NCBI GenBank assembly: GCA_025558095.1
Contig: JAIVFI010000003.1
Span: 1 to 64,000, forward strand
Length of the DNA: 64,000 nt
Direction: 5' to 3'
Source of the DNA: Hyaloraphidium curvatum
Taxonomy: Eukaryota; Monoblepharomycota; Hyaloraphidiomycetes; Hyaloraphidiales; Hyaloraphidiaceae
Shown here: in pieces, positions 19,758 through 29,283 of the stretch
Numbering within the stretch: the first letter of the stretch is position 1
Layout: each line of letters opens with the position of its first letter
Notes under the pieces: generated by a model
What the model saw: the letters and a program-made list of their open reading frames with translations, nothing else
What the model was told of the DNA's origin: nothing
The model's database searches: none
Translations under genes and position numbers: made by a program

Positions 19758-22119
19758 TCACTGCGGCTGGTACCTGCAACCCCCCCGGGCGCACATCCCC
19801 AGCACCGCCCTCCACCGCTCCATCTCGGCCTGCAGCCCCGCCGCCTCCCGCTCGAGCGCCTCGTTCTCGCGGAGCGTCTCCTCGTGCGCGGTCTGGAGGC
19901 GCTCGAGCTGCTCCTTCTTTTTCTGGCGGCACTTCATCGCCGCTGCACCGTCGCTCGTCAGCTGCCGTGTGCCGGGCGGCGAAAGGAGACCCACCGATCC
20001 TGTTCCTCTCCAAGAACTGGCTCCTCTTCCCATCCCCCTTCCTCCCCCCCTCCTCCTCCTCCTTGACCCTCCTCCCCCCCCTCCCCCCCGCCTCCGCCGG
20101 CTCGGCCGGCGGCTGCGCCCCCTGCGGGGCAAAGTAGTCCGCCTGCGCCGCGGCCTGCACCAGCGGCGTCAGCCTGTCGTCCGGCTGTGCAGCGGCGGGC
20201 AGCCCGGGTGGCGGCAGCGCGACGTGCGTGGGGCGTTCTACCGCGTGCGCGTGCGCGGGGGCCTGCGCGGTGGGCTGCGCGGGCTGCGGGGCGGGGGGCT
20301 GCTCCGGGTACGTGGTGGGGTACCAGTACGGCTGCTGTGCCGGGGCCGGCGGGTATGCCTGCGGAGGGCGGTATCCGTAGTCGCTGGGGTAGGGGTAGTA
20401 CTGGTTCGGCGGGTAGTAAGGAGGCTGCGACTGGAACCCCGGGAAGGGCGGCTGCGGGGGCAGCGAGAAGGGCGGCGCGCCGCCGGGGTACCCCTGCTGC
20501 GCCTGCAGCGAGCCGGGGTACAGCGCGGCCTGCTGCGCGGCGAATGCGGCCTGCTGCGCGCCGAAGGTGGCCTGCTGCCCCGGGGGGAAGCCCTGCTGCT
20601 GCTGGACAAAGGCGCCCTGCTGCACTCCGAACCCGGCCGGCAGCCCGCCGAAACCGCCCTGATGCCCCGCGAACCCCCCCTGCTGCCCTCCAAACAGCCC
20701 CGCGCCGAACGCCGGCGGCTGCGAGCCGAACGACGGCAGCCCGTACGCATCCTGCTGCTGCTGCTGCTGCTGCCCCCCCTGCGCGGCCCCGGCGTACGCG
20801 TTGTACCCCGCAGCGAGGTACGCCGGCTCGCCCTCCGCGATCCTTGCGAGCTGCGCGGGGGCGAGGATCGACGAGCCCGCGCGGCCGGCGGGCAGCTGCG
20901 GCGTCTGCGACTGCGCGTGCAGCACGCCGCTCGGGGCGCGCGAAAAGGCGGCCTGCACCGCGCCGCTGCCCTGCGTGGTACCTGCCGCGTGGACGCCGGG
21001 GAGGGAGGCCTGGATGGCGCCGCTCCCGTGCAGCGCGCCGCTGGCGTGCACGCCGATCGCGACGTTGGTGTACGGGGAGGCGCCGAAGAGGCCGCCGGCG
21101 GGGAGGACGGGGGTCTGCGCGGGCTCCTCGAGGAGGGCAGGGGCGCCGCCGGCGCCGGGGTCCGCGAGGGAGGAGAAGGGGTTGCTGGCGAGGGAGGAGC
21201 GGCGGTGTGCGGGGGGAGGCGGGTGCAGCTCGAAGGGAGGGTTGGCGGGGGGCAGGGCGGTGGACGTCTCGGGGCCGGCGGCGGGGGTGGTCTGCCGCAC
21301 GTCGGGCGAGACGGATGCCGGCTGCGGGGATGCGCGCAGTGCAGCCGCGGCGAGTCCAGCGCCGAGCCCCGCCCCCGAGTTGGACGCCCCAAGCCCCCAC
21401 GGGAACGAGCTCGGCGGATCGCTGAGCACCCTCGGCGACGGCGTCGGCGGCGGCAGCTGCACTCTTCCAAGCAGCGGATTGGGCAGCCCCGGCAGCTCTC
21501 CCGGCGTGCCCGGCGCCCCTCCGGGTGTCAGCCCGCTTGGCGTAAGCGACGCCGCGCCTCCGGGGGTCCACGCTCCCCACCCTCCCGGCGTCCACCGCGC
21601 CGTCGGCATCCGCGCGTGCGTGCCCATGGCAGCGTTGAGCTGCCCGTTGAGCCATGCGGTGGGCGTCATGGAGCCGGGTCCGGTGCCGGGGGTGCCCGAA
21701 GCGCCCCAGCTGATGGCGTCCGAGGGGGTGGCGGGGCCGTCGGAGCGGCGGAAGGACATTTCGAAGGGGTTGGGCTCGTCCCGGCCCGTGCCGGTGGAGC
21801 CGGTGTAGCCCGAATTGCCGGTGGTCGCGCCGCCGGGGCCGAAGCCCGTCGGAGTGGGCAGGCCGTAGCCCGTCGGGGTGGGCAGACCGGGCAGGCCGTA
21901 TCCGTTGGGAGTCGGCAAGCCGTAGCCGGGCGGCGGAAGGCCATATCCCTGCTGCGGGACCGGCGGGGCGGCTAGCGCGGCGGAGGCGAGGATCGGGTCC
22001 GAGGTCGGGTTGGCGAGGTGCGGCAGCGGCGGCGCGGGAACGGCGAAGGAGGGGGAGGCCAGCTCGCCCGACGACTGCGGCTCCGTGGGGCCCACGGGGC
22101 CGGCGACCGCGGCGGCCAT
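19758..22119 (-). CDS. ATF/CREB-family bZIP transcription factor
   Basis: Nuclear regulator of 769 residues from exons 22119..19995 and 19942..19758. The 52-nt intron (GTGGGT donor) falls inside the basic region and joins KRSQFLERNRI to AAMKCRQKKKEQLERLQ, giving the N-x2-A-x3-C-R signature of ATF/CREB proteins. A leucine zipper follows (LQTAHEETL, ALEREAAGL). Upstream, EPNPFEMSF and the Pro/Gly/Thr-rich segment around it resemble the N-terminal Aft1/Atf1 regulatory regions of stress-activated bZIPs. The rest is low-complexity, with GYGLP repeats, a poly-Gln tract near nt 20755 and Gln/Ala/Phe repeats. Proteins of this type bind TGACGTCA, and such sites lie before two Cys-rich genes in this window. 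A palindrome containing GACGTC is about 310 bp upstream. Confidence 0.88.
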
Positions 22120-23068
22120 TTTCGCCCGAGTTCAGAGGTGTTCAGCAACTTGAGGAAAAGTCCAGAAGCCAGAAACAAGCGAGGCGGGAATCGCAGCCGA
22201 GGTTCCCGATAGGAGCGGCAGACGGACCGCCCAGTCCGCAGAGGGTTTGCGATACGGGCCCCGCCCGATGCCGGCGGCTAGAAACAATCAAGAGACGCCC
22301 GCGGGTGGTAGGAGCGGCCGGTCGGCAGCCCGATGCCGCGGCGGGCTTCGGCGTCCGGTTCCGGCCGGCCCGGCAGAAAACCGTATCGCCGCCGTCGGCC
22401 GGCTCGGAAGCCGTATCGGCGGGCTCTTAAGACGTCTTAAATCGCCAGTGCGGCGATTTAAGGGGCGCGGAGGGCGCGCGGATGTGCGGCACCCGGGCTC
22501 AGCGGCCCGGCCGGGCGGGCGCGGCGGCGGATGCGGTCCCGCGCGCGGCACGGCTCGGCGCCCGCTGCGCGCACTCGACGCCAACTAACCGCCCGCGGGC
22601 GCTGAGACCGCGCGGAGGGGCCCGCGGCGGGGCGGGGCGATGACGGTTTCGTCAGCGGGGCGGCGACGTAGCGAAGGCGGCGCCAGGGGCCTGACGCAAT
22701 CGCCACACCAACCGATCGGCGGGATCGTCGGGCGGCAGGACGTGTGAGGAAAGAGGCACTGCAAGATACACGAAGCGCACTGAACAAGAATTTGCTTTGG
22801 GCGCTGGATGGGGCCGCGGTTGGGGCCCGCCCCCACCCGTGACGCTGACGACACCATGACGACAGGCTCCCCGCCCCGTCCCCAGGTGCGGCCCGGGAAC
22901 CACTACGCCGGCGGCAGATGAAGCATCCATATGTGCCATCAGTTAGATCTGAGGCCAAGGGAGGCACAGTTCGCCCCATTCGTCGTTCTTGTATTTCGAG
23001 TCACTATCACTCGGAGCGGACGCCAACGTCACCGCCTCCTCGACGTGGTCCTCCGGCGGCTCGTCGAC
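22120..23068. other. Intergenic region with strong palindromes
   Basis: About 950 bp upstream of the bZIP gene and downstream of the beta-helix gene. It holds the palindrome and hairpin at 22427-22462 listed separately. No supported gene. Confidence 0.5.
22427..22462. promoter_or_regulatory. Palindrome TTAAGACGTCTTAA overlapping an 11-bp hairpin
   Basis: A perfect 14-bp palindrome (22427-22440) overlaps a perfect 11-bp inverted repeat, CTTAAATCGCC and GGCGATTTAAG, with a 5-nt loop (22436-22462). They lie in the promoter of the bZIP gene. The GACGTC core is the centre of an ATF/CREB site, so autoregulation is possible but unproven. Confidence 0.5.
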
Positions 23069-24868
23069 CTACTCCGGGTGGTCGTCCGCCTTCTCGGCGT
23101 AGTGTGCCGCCGGCTCGTCGTCCGCCGCCTGCCGGTCGTCCGCCTCCGGCTCGACGTCCTCCTCCGGCTGGTCGATCTCCTCCGGCTGCTCGACTTCCTC
23201 GCCGTGCTGGCAAGGACGCGCGTCGTGGGGCGCACAGCTGCCGTGGTCGGGATGATCTGCAAAGAGGAGGAGGTAAACAGGGCGGAAACCTCCGCCAGCG
23301 TCCAACGTCGCGCCCACCTTCGTCGCCGCCGACGTCCCCCCCGTCCACCTCCCCGCCGCCCTCGTCACCATCCCGTTCGCCGTCGCCCCCCGCGGCATCG
23401 ACGCCATCACCCCCCCTTCCCAGGCGGGGAAGTCCGGCACCGGCTCCACCAGCACCGCCTCGCCCGCGTTGAACGCATTGTCCCTGACGAGCTGCGCCGC
23501 GTTGCACGACGGGTTGTCGTCCCAGCACCCCGCCGTGGCGGGGTCTTCCCCCACGCCCAAGCGTTTCCCGGGGGGCCCGTTGCGCACCGCGTTCCCCCTC
23601 ACGACGAGCCCGTCGTCGCTCCGCACGGGCGACGGGATGTTGGTCCCTCCGGGGGCGTCCATGGGCGGGAACACGGCAAGGTGCGTCCACATGCTCTCGT
23701 CGGGCGGTTCGTTGACGATCCGGTTGTTGATCACGTACACGTTGCGGCACGGCACGGGCGCGTTGCCCATGTGCGGCCCGTCGATCCGGTCCGCGGGGCC
23801 CCACCCGCCCGCGGCGTTGCGGGAGGCGCATCGGGCGGCGTTGGCGGGGTTGCAGTTGCGCATGCCCGGGACGAACTCGAGGAGGTGCGAGCGGTTGCCC
23901 GTGCCGCGGCACTCGTTGAACGCGAACAGAGAGTACGCGCACCCGTTACAGCCGAAACAGGCTCCGAAAACGTCGTGAACGTGGTTGTTGGTGAATTTCA
24001 CGTCCACGGCCTCGTAGTAGATGTAGGGCGGCTCCATAAACTCGAACCCGGTGCCCTGCCCCGCGGTGAACCCGCCCGTGAAGCACCCGTGCATCTCGTT
24101 GCCCTCGATCCGCAAATGGGCGCTGCCCCCTTTCACGTACAAGCACCAGTCGCCCGCGGAGCGGAACTCGGAGCCCAGGACGTGCCCGTGCTGCACCGCG
24201 ACGTAGTCCAGCGCCGCCTGGCCCGAGCCGGCAAAGGTGCAGTTCTCGACGTACAGGTGCGTGCACTGGTTCGCCTTGAGCGTCTCCTGCCCTTGCCCGT
24301 GGGCGTCCGCGTCCACGCCGCGGAGCAGCACGTAGTGGCACTTTTCAAAGTGCAGGGCCTCGGAGCGGGTCGAGACGGTGAGGTCGACGAGGTAGAGGAA
24401 GCGGCAGTTGTAGATGTTCAGGAACTGCTCGATGACCACCGTCCCCGGGCCATCGGCGGCCTGCAGCACCACGGGGAAGGCGTGCGTCCCGTGCGCGTTC
24501 TCGAACCAGTACGGCACCGTCGCCTCCGCGTACGTGCCCGGCAGCAGCACGATGCGGTGCCCCGTGGTCAGCCCCGCATCGCTGCCCGTCCGCGGGATCA
24601 GCTCGCCCCACGCGCGGTGGAACGTCGTCGGCGCCGCGGCGGTGCGGCCGTCCGCGAGCGGGTCGCCGGCGGGGGAGACGAAGATGTCGCGCAGCACGGG
24701 GGCGCCGACGTCGAACGGGAGCGTGTTGGTCGACGAGAGGGACGGGTCGAGGTACGGCGGCGGGAGGGAGGCATGGCAGCGATGGAGCAAGGGGAGGAGG
24801 AGGAGGAGACGGAGGACGGCCGAGGCGGAGAGGCGGGGCGGATTGGCTAGGCGCTGGCTGGAGGCCAT
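23069..24868 (-). CDS. Secreted right-handed parallel beta-helix protein
   Basis: Predicted secreted protein of 599 residues, single exon. A signal peptide (LRLLLLLPLLHRCHA) is followed by a run of short Asn/Gly/His-rich repeats typical of the pectin-lyase-like fold: HRIVLLPGTYAEATVPYWFE, CRFLYLVDLTVS, CTHLYVENCTF, AVDVKFTNNHVHDVFGA, RNVYVINNRIVNEP. Many cysteines fit an extracellular location. The C-terminal 50 residues are acidic and repetitive (EQPEEIDQPEEDVEPEADD). Proteins of this fold are often polysaccharide lyases or hydrolases, but no catalytic signature was recognised. The stop (TAG) is followed by another acidic stretch in the same frame. Confidence 0.8.
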   Translation of the reverse strand: MASSQRLANPPRLSASAVLRLLLLLPLLHRCHASLPPPYLDPSLSSTNTLPFDVGAPVLRDIFVSPAGDPLADGRTAAAPTTFHRAWGELIPRTGSDAGLTTGHRIVLLPGTYAEATVPYWFENAHGTHAFPVVLQAADGPGTVVIEQFLNIYNCRFLYLVDLTVSTRSEALHFEKCHYVLLRGVDADAHGQGQETLKANQCTHLYVENCTFAGSGQAALDYVAVQHGHVLGSEFRSAGDWCLYVKGGSAHLRIEGNEMHGCFTGGFTAGQGTGFEFMEPPYIYYEAVDVKFTNNHVHDVFGACFGCNGCAYSLFAFNECRGTGNRSHLLEFVPGMRNCNPANAARCASRNAAGGWGPADRIDGPHMGNAPVPCRNVYVINNRIVNEPPDESMWTHLAVFPPMDAPGGTNIPSPVRSDDGLVVRGNAVRNGPPGKRLGVGEDPATAGCWDDNPSCNAAQLVRDNAFNAGEAVLVEPVPDFPAWEGGVMASMPRGATANGMVTRAAGRWTGGTSAATKVGATLDAGGGFRPVYLLLFADHPDHGSCAPHDARPCQHGEEVEQPEEIDQPEEDVEPEADDRQAADDEPAAHYAEKADDHPE

Positions 24869-25044
24869 GATACCATCGTGCAGGGAATCATTCTTCCGGC
24901 GGCCCGGAGTTAGGCTCGCTCTTCAAAGTGGGGAGTGGTGTCTGACTCGACGCTGTGTGGGTGTGTGCGAAGGCCCGCCAAGCGTCCCTGGTCGGTCGCC
25001 ATCGGTGCCTCGCTCGGGGAGCATCTGATCGATCGTCGCATGGA

Positions 25045-25962
25045 TTATTCAGACATTAGCCGTCGCAAAACCGCCTGAATTTCCCTCCCTTGGACCGCAA
25101 GCCACGTTTCGATACCGCCCACGCCGGTCGTTGGGTCCTTGTTCTTCGCCTTGGCCTCGAAGCGCGCCACCTTGGCCCAGACCTGCCTAGTGATCTCGGT
25201 TTCCAGGGTGTCCCACAGGCTCTCGGGCGGCCGATTGCGATGCGGCTGGTGCACCCGCGGGAGCACGAAGAGGCCGTCGTCGAGTATTCCCGCCACCCAG
25301 GAGCGGCGGGCGATCCGCTTGCCCTCCTCCGAGTCGACCCAGTAGATCGGCTTAGTAGTCCAGCAGTAGCGAACCCGATGCTCGCCCTCACAGCCGCACT
25401 CTCTGTCCCTAGCACTCGAAACCGTCGCTCTCGAACTCGCTGTCGGAAGGTTCCCATTCGCTGACCCGCTCCTTGTCCTCTTCCTCGTCCCAGATCACGC
25501 GGTCCTTCTCGTACGACGTGCAGCGGAAGTACCAGTCCATTTCCCGCATCACGTTGACGATTTCGTCGGCCGTCTTGCCCCGCTCGTCTTCCTCGTAGCC
25601 CCCAATGAACTCGCGGCACAGCCTGGAATCCTCGCGCAGCGGCAGACCGTACTCGCGCAGCTTCGCAATCAGCAGGCCCTCCCGCCTCGCGTCCCCGCCC
25701 AGATCGTCAAAGGTCGGAGAGGAAATCACGGCGTCCCACAGGGCCTCGTGCGCCAGGGCGAGAGAAGCGAGGTCTCCGGCACTTTCTTCCGGCTCGAATC
25801 GGTCCTCATCGGAGTAGTAGTCGTCGTACTCGTCCTCACTGTTGTCCTCGTCCGAAGGTACAGGAAGCCGATGATGGCGTGGAGAATCTCGGGCGGGAGG
25901 TCGGGCAGGTTCGGAACAATGCGGCGCGGCGCGGGGATCCTGGCGGCACGGGATTTCGGCAT
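25045..25962 (-). pseudogene. F-box-like protein gene with two frameshifts
   Basis: From ATG 25962 the minus strand gives MPKSRAARIPAPRR and an F-box-like helix, LPDLPPEILHAIIGFLY. The next coding-like segment is one frame away: SDEDNSEDEYDDYYSDEDRF, then SLALAHEALWDAVISSPTFD and MREMDWYFRC. It stops at 25409, but a third segment in another frame continues without a gap: ECGCEGEHRVRYCWTTKPIY, WVAGILDDGLFVLPRVH, ending RRLMSE at 25045. The shifts lie near 25854-25863 and 25407-25412. Together they suggest one F-box protein of about 300 residues broken by two single-base indels, either a young pseudogene or assembly error. F-box proteins serve as SCF ubiquitin-ligase adaptors. Confidence 0.5.
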
Positions 25963-26439
25963 GGCGACGGAATGAGCGGATCGGGGAGGCCTCTGATGGC
26001 TAGTCTTTTGGCCCGCAGATTCAGCTGTCCACTGATTGTGCACCGAGCGATCGATGACGTGGTTCGACAAACTGCTGACCGCCCGGCTGCCGGGAACACA
26101 TCTGGAGCAACTGTTTATTGATCGAACCCATCGAAATCATCAATGCTTTCCATTGACATCCCAATGATGCGCGTCGTTCATGGAGGCTTCTCTTTCGAGT
26201 CGGCGAAGACGCCATTCACGGAGGACTCCGGCAGATCCGCGGTTCATCCAGTCTTCGCCTGCATCTGCTGGGCTTATCGGCTTTCCATCTTGCCTGCGCA
26301 TCCTACTCGGCGCACCTCGAGAATGGTCCGCATCGGCCGACGGCGGCAACTCCAGGCCGGCCCTTGTGGCTGGGCCAGAGCGATCCCTCAACGGAGTTGG
26401 GACGCCCTTCGCGGGCCTGACGACGGCCTCCGCGCCGCG
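25963..26439. other. Intergenic region between divergent genes
   Basis: About 480 bp between the F-box-like gene (-) and the PstS-like receptor gene (+). An open frame precedes the chosen receptor start, but its composition is unlike the downstream protein. It is treated as leader. Confidence 0.4.
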
Positions 26440-29114
26440 ATGCGCCTCCCAGAGACCCTTTTCCTTCCGCTGCTTCTCGCGGCGCCGGTGCTCGCGGTGT
26501 CACAGCTCTCCATTGTCGGCGAGGGATCCGCGTCTGTGGCTGGCCTCTACGAGCAGCTCGGGGCAGTCTACCCGGCCACGCAGCTCTTCCGCAACAAGTA
26601 CACCCTCTTTCCGTATGAGTCTACGAACAGCGAGGAGGCCGCCAGCGCCGTGACGGCCGGCACGGTGGACTGGGGCGCCACCGACCTCCCGCTCACGACC
26701 GGCCAGGTCGCCTCGGGCAGCCGCCTTGTGCCCGTGTTTTTCGGGGGCGTGACCATCATCTACAACATTCCCGAACTCTACGGCTCGCCGTACCCCCTGA
26801 ACCTGACGCGGCAGGCGCTCGTTGGCCTCTTCAACGGGACCGTGGGCTCGTGGGCATCGCCCCTTGTGCTGGGGGCCAACCCGTACCTGGCTTCGAGGAC
26901 GGCCAACGCCTCCTCGCTCGCCCGCCCCCCGTATGTCGTGGTGCGCAACGACACCGGCAGCGGGCAGACCTATACCCTCACCGCCGCCCTCTCCTCCATG
27001 AGCACCGCCTGGAACTCGACCCTGGGCACCTTTGCCAACGGATCCCGCTTCCCCGCGGCCTCGGCCGCCGTCCCCTATGACGAGATCGGCCTCGAGGTGT
27101 GGTCGGCCGACTACTCGCTCTCGTACGCGGAGCTCGCCACGGCGCGGCAGTACAAGCTCCCCACCGCGGCCCTCGAGAACCGCGCCGGGATCTTCGTGCT
27201 TCCCGGCGACGCTTCCTACTCGGCCGCCGGCGCCGCGTTCGCCCCCGCCGCGGGCGCCGCCGACGCCGACAACCTCTTCGTCTCCCTGGCCGACGCCCCC
27301 GGCACCGCCTCGTACCCGGCGACCTCGGTCTCGTACGTCGTGCTGCGAAAGGGCAACCCGGCCGACTGCGCCGAAGCCTACGAGCTGATCCGCTACATCT
27401 GGTGGATCTCGCAGTCGGAGGAGGCCAATGCGATCGCCAAGCTGCAGGGCTTCGTGGTGGCCAAGGAGCTCGACGACAGGGCCGAGGAGGTGCTCTCGCG
27501 GTTCCGGTGCGCGTCGGGGATGAACATACTCGAGGCCGTGCGGAGCGACATTTCCAACGAGCAGGGGGGGGACACCAAGGGCCTCGTGTTCCTCATCTCG
27601 GTGTGCATCATGGGCGGCCTGGTGGCGGGGCTGGCGGCGGTCATGGGGTACCTTTACTGGAAGAAGGAGCGGGAACGGAAGGCGAGGCTGGCGGCGGGGG
27701 AGACGGAGGAGGTGCGGGTGCCCGATACGGTGCGGGAAAAGACCCAGGCCGAGCTGGACGGCACGGTCAACAAGGAGGCCGTGGAAGCGTGGGAGGGCTC
27801 GCCACCGGCGGACGCCAAGCCTTCAGAAAACGGACATGCCGTGGACGGGGCAGCGACGAAGGCTCCCGCAGACGGCGGTGCCAAGCCGAATGGGCAAGAG
27901 GTGATCGCCAGTCCCTACTCCCGCACGACCCTCTTCCGCACCGCCACGGGCGCCGTGCACGCCGTCGTCGGCCCCGCCGTGCACGTGGCCGAGCTCTGGC
28001 GCCCCACCTTCGGCTCGGGCGACTCGCAGCCTGACTCTTGGTGGTCTTGGTTCTCGTGCGCGGGCAAGGAGAAGGACCGCGAGCCCGCATCCAAGGCGGA
28101 GAAGGCCGTCGCCGCCGGGGACGAAGACGACGACGCGGCCCCGCGCCGGATCGCCGAGCCGTTGGCCCTCCGCGCGCCATGGCACCGCAGCTTCCCCGTG
28201 CATGTCTGCTACGCGCTCATCAAGATCATCGTTGACGTCTTCACCATCGCCCTCAACTGGCGGGGCTACACAACCCTCCCCCCTGGCCTGCTTCTCGCCA
28301 GCGTGTACGCGGCGCTGTGCGCCATCGGCAGCGCCTTCGTGTGCATCAACACGCTCGCCACGCTGATGGGGTTGGCGTACCACAAGCGCAATAGGGTGGA
28401 GCTGGACAGCAAGGTCGTTCGGCATCGCAGGCGGGCGTCGGTGGACCAGATGGCCTACATCCAGAGCGAGATTCGGAGGCTGCAGCTTGTGGTGCTGCGG
28501 GAGATGGTGACCAAGGCGTCGATGGTGGGTCGTTGCACTGTGCGGCTTTGATAGCTCCCGGCTGACGACGGACACAGCTCCTGCGCGAGATCCCTCTGAT
28601 CATCGTCACCATCGTCATCATCGACCAGACGATCTTCTCCCAGATCATCGTCGTCCTCGGCCTCGCGGCCAACTGCATCTCCCTGGGCTTCAAGATCCAC
28701 AGCGTCGGCGACGCGGCGAAGCACACGGGGGCGTACATGGACCTGCGGGATTGCCTGGCGGTGCTGGAGCGGCCGCAAGGAGCGTCGCCTGCTGTGACCT
28801 CGTTGGGGAAGCTGGCGATCGGGGGAGCGAAGCCCGAGTTTTCGGTGCACTCGGTGGCGGGCAAGGGTGGGAGCGCGGTGCGGGATGCGCTGATGACGCT
28901 CCAGGGGTCGGAAGGGGAGCAGGCAGTGGTCAAGGCGGACGCGGAGGCGGCGGCGGAGGCCGTGGGGGGCGCGGTTTGGGCGGAGTTCGCGGAGGGACCT
29001 GGTGCAGATAGATCTGCACATCGATCGGACTCGGAACGCGCGGCGCCGGGCGGCATGCCGCCGGGGGCCGCGGTGGCGCTGGCGGCGGCTTCCGGGGCTC
29101 TAGCCAGCGATTAG
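26440..29114 (+). CDS. PstS-like phosphate-binding domain fused to multipass membrane protein
   Basis: Product of 873 residues from exons 26440..28524 and 28578..29114, with a 53-nt intron (GTGGGT donor). After a signal peptide (1-19), residues 22-370 follow the bacterial PstS/PBP pattern: QLSIVGEGSASVAGLYEQL, AGTVDWGATDLPLT, VPVFFGGVTIIYNIP, LTRQALVGLFNGTVGSW, VVRNDTGSGQTYTLTAALSS and YPATSVSYVVLRK. A membrane helix (about 381-405) leads to a charged cytosolic region and then a block of about four helices (about 587-740) with a polar C-tail. Residues that bind phosphate in PstS (Ser/Thr at the N-terminus, Asp in WGATD, R-x-D-x-S-G) are present. It could be a phosphate sensor or uptake protein. 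The family is mainly prokaryotic, so this architecture is unusual. The ATG is chosen directly before the signal peptide. Confidence 0.75.
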
Positions 29115-29283
29115 CGAAGAGGAATATGCATATTTCAGCAGAATGGTTATACTCTGAACTCAGGAGGTGACACATGCGTCGGATTCAGCTTGGGATGTGG
29201 CTGGTGCTTCCGTAGGGACCTGACTCTCTCAAACCAATCTGACCACGTCTTACGCCACTGTCGCACACCCGAATCACGCCTTC

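Noticed and set aside
19255-21975. 900-codon plus-strand open frame opposite the transporter and bZIP genes
   Set aside because: Arg/Leu/Val-rich antisense shadow with no motif. The minus-strand bZIP and MFS genes are unambiguous.
22427-22462. Hairpin as a bacterial-type terminator
   Set aside because: The genome is eukaryotic, there is no T-run, and the hairpin lies in a promoter region.
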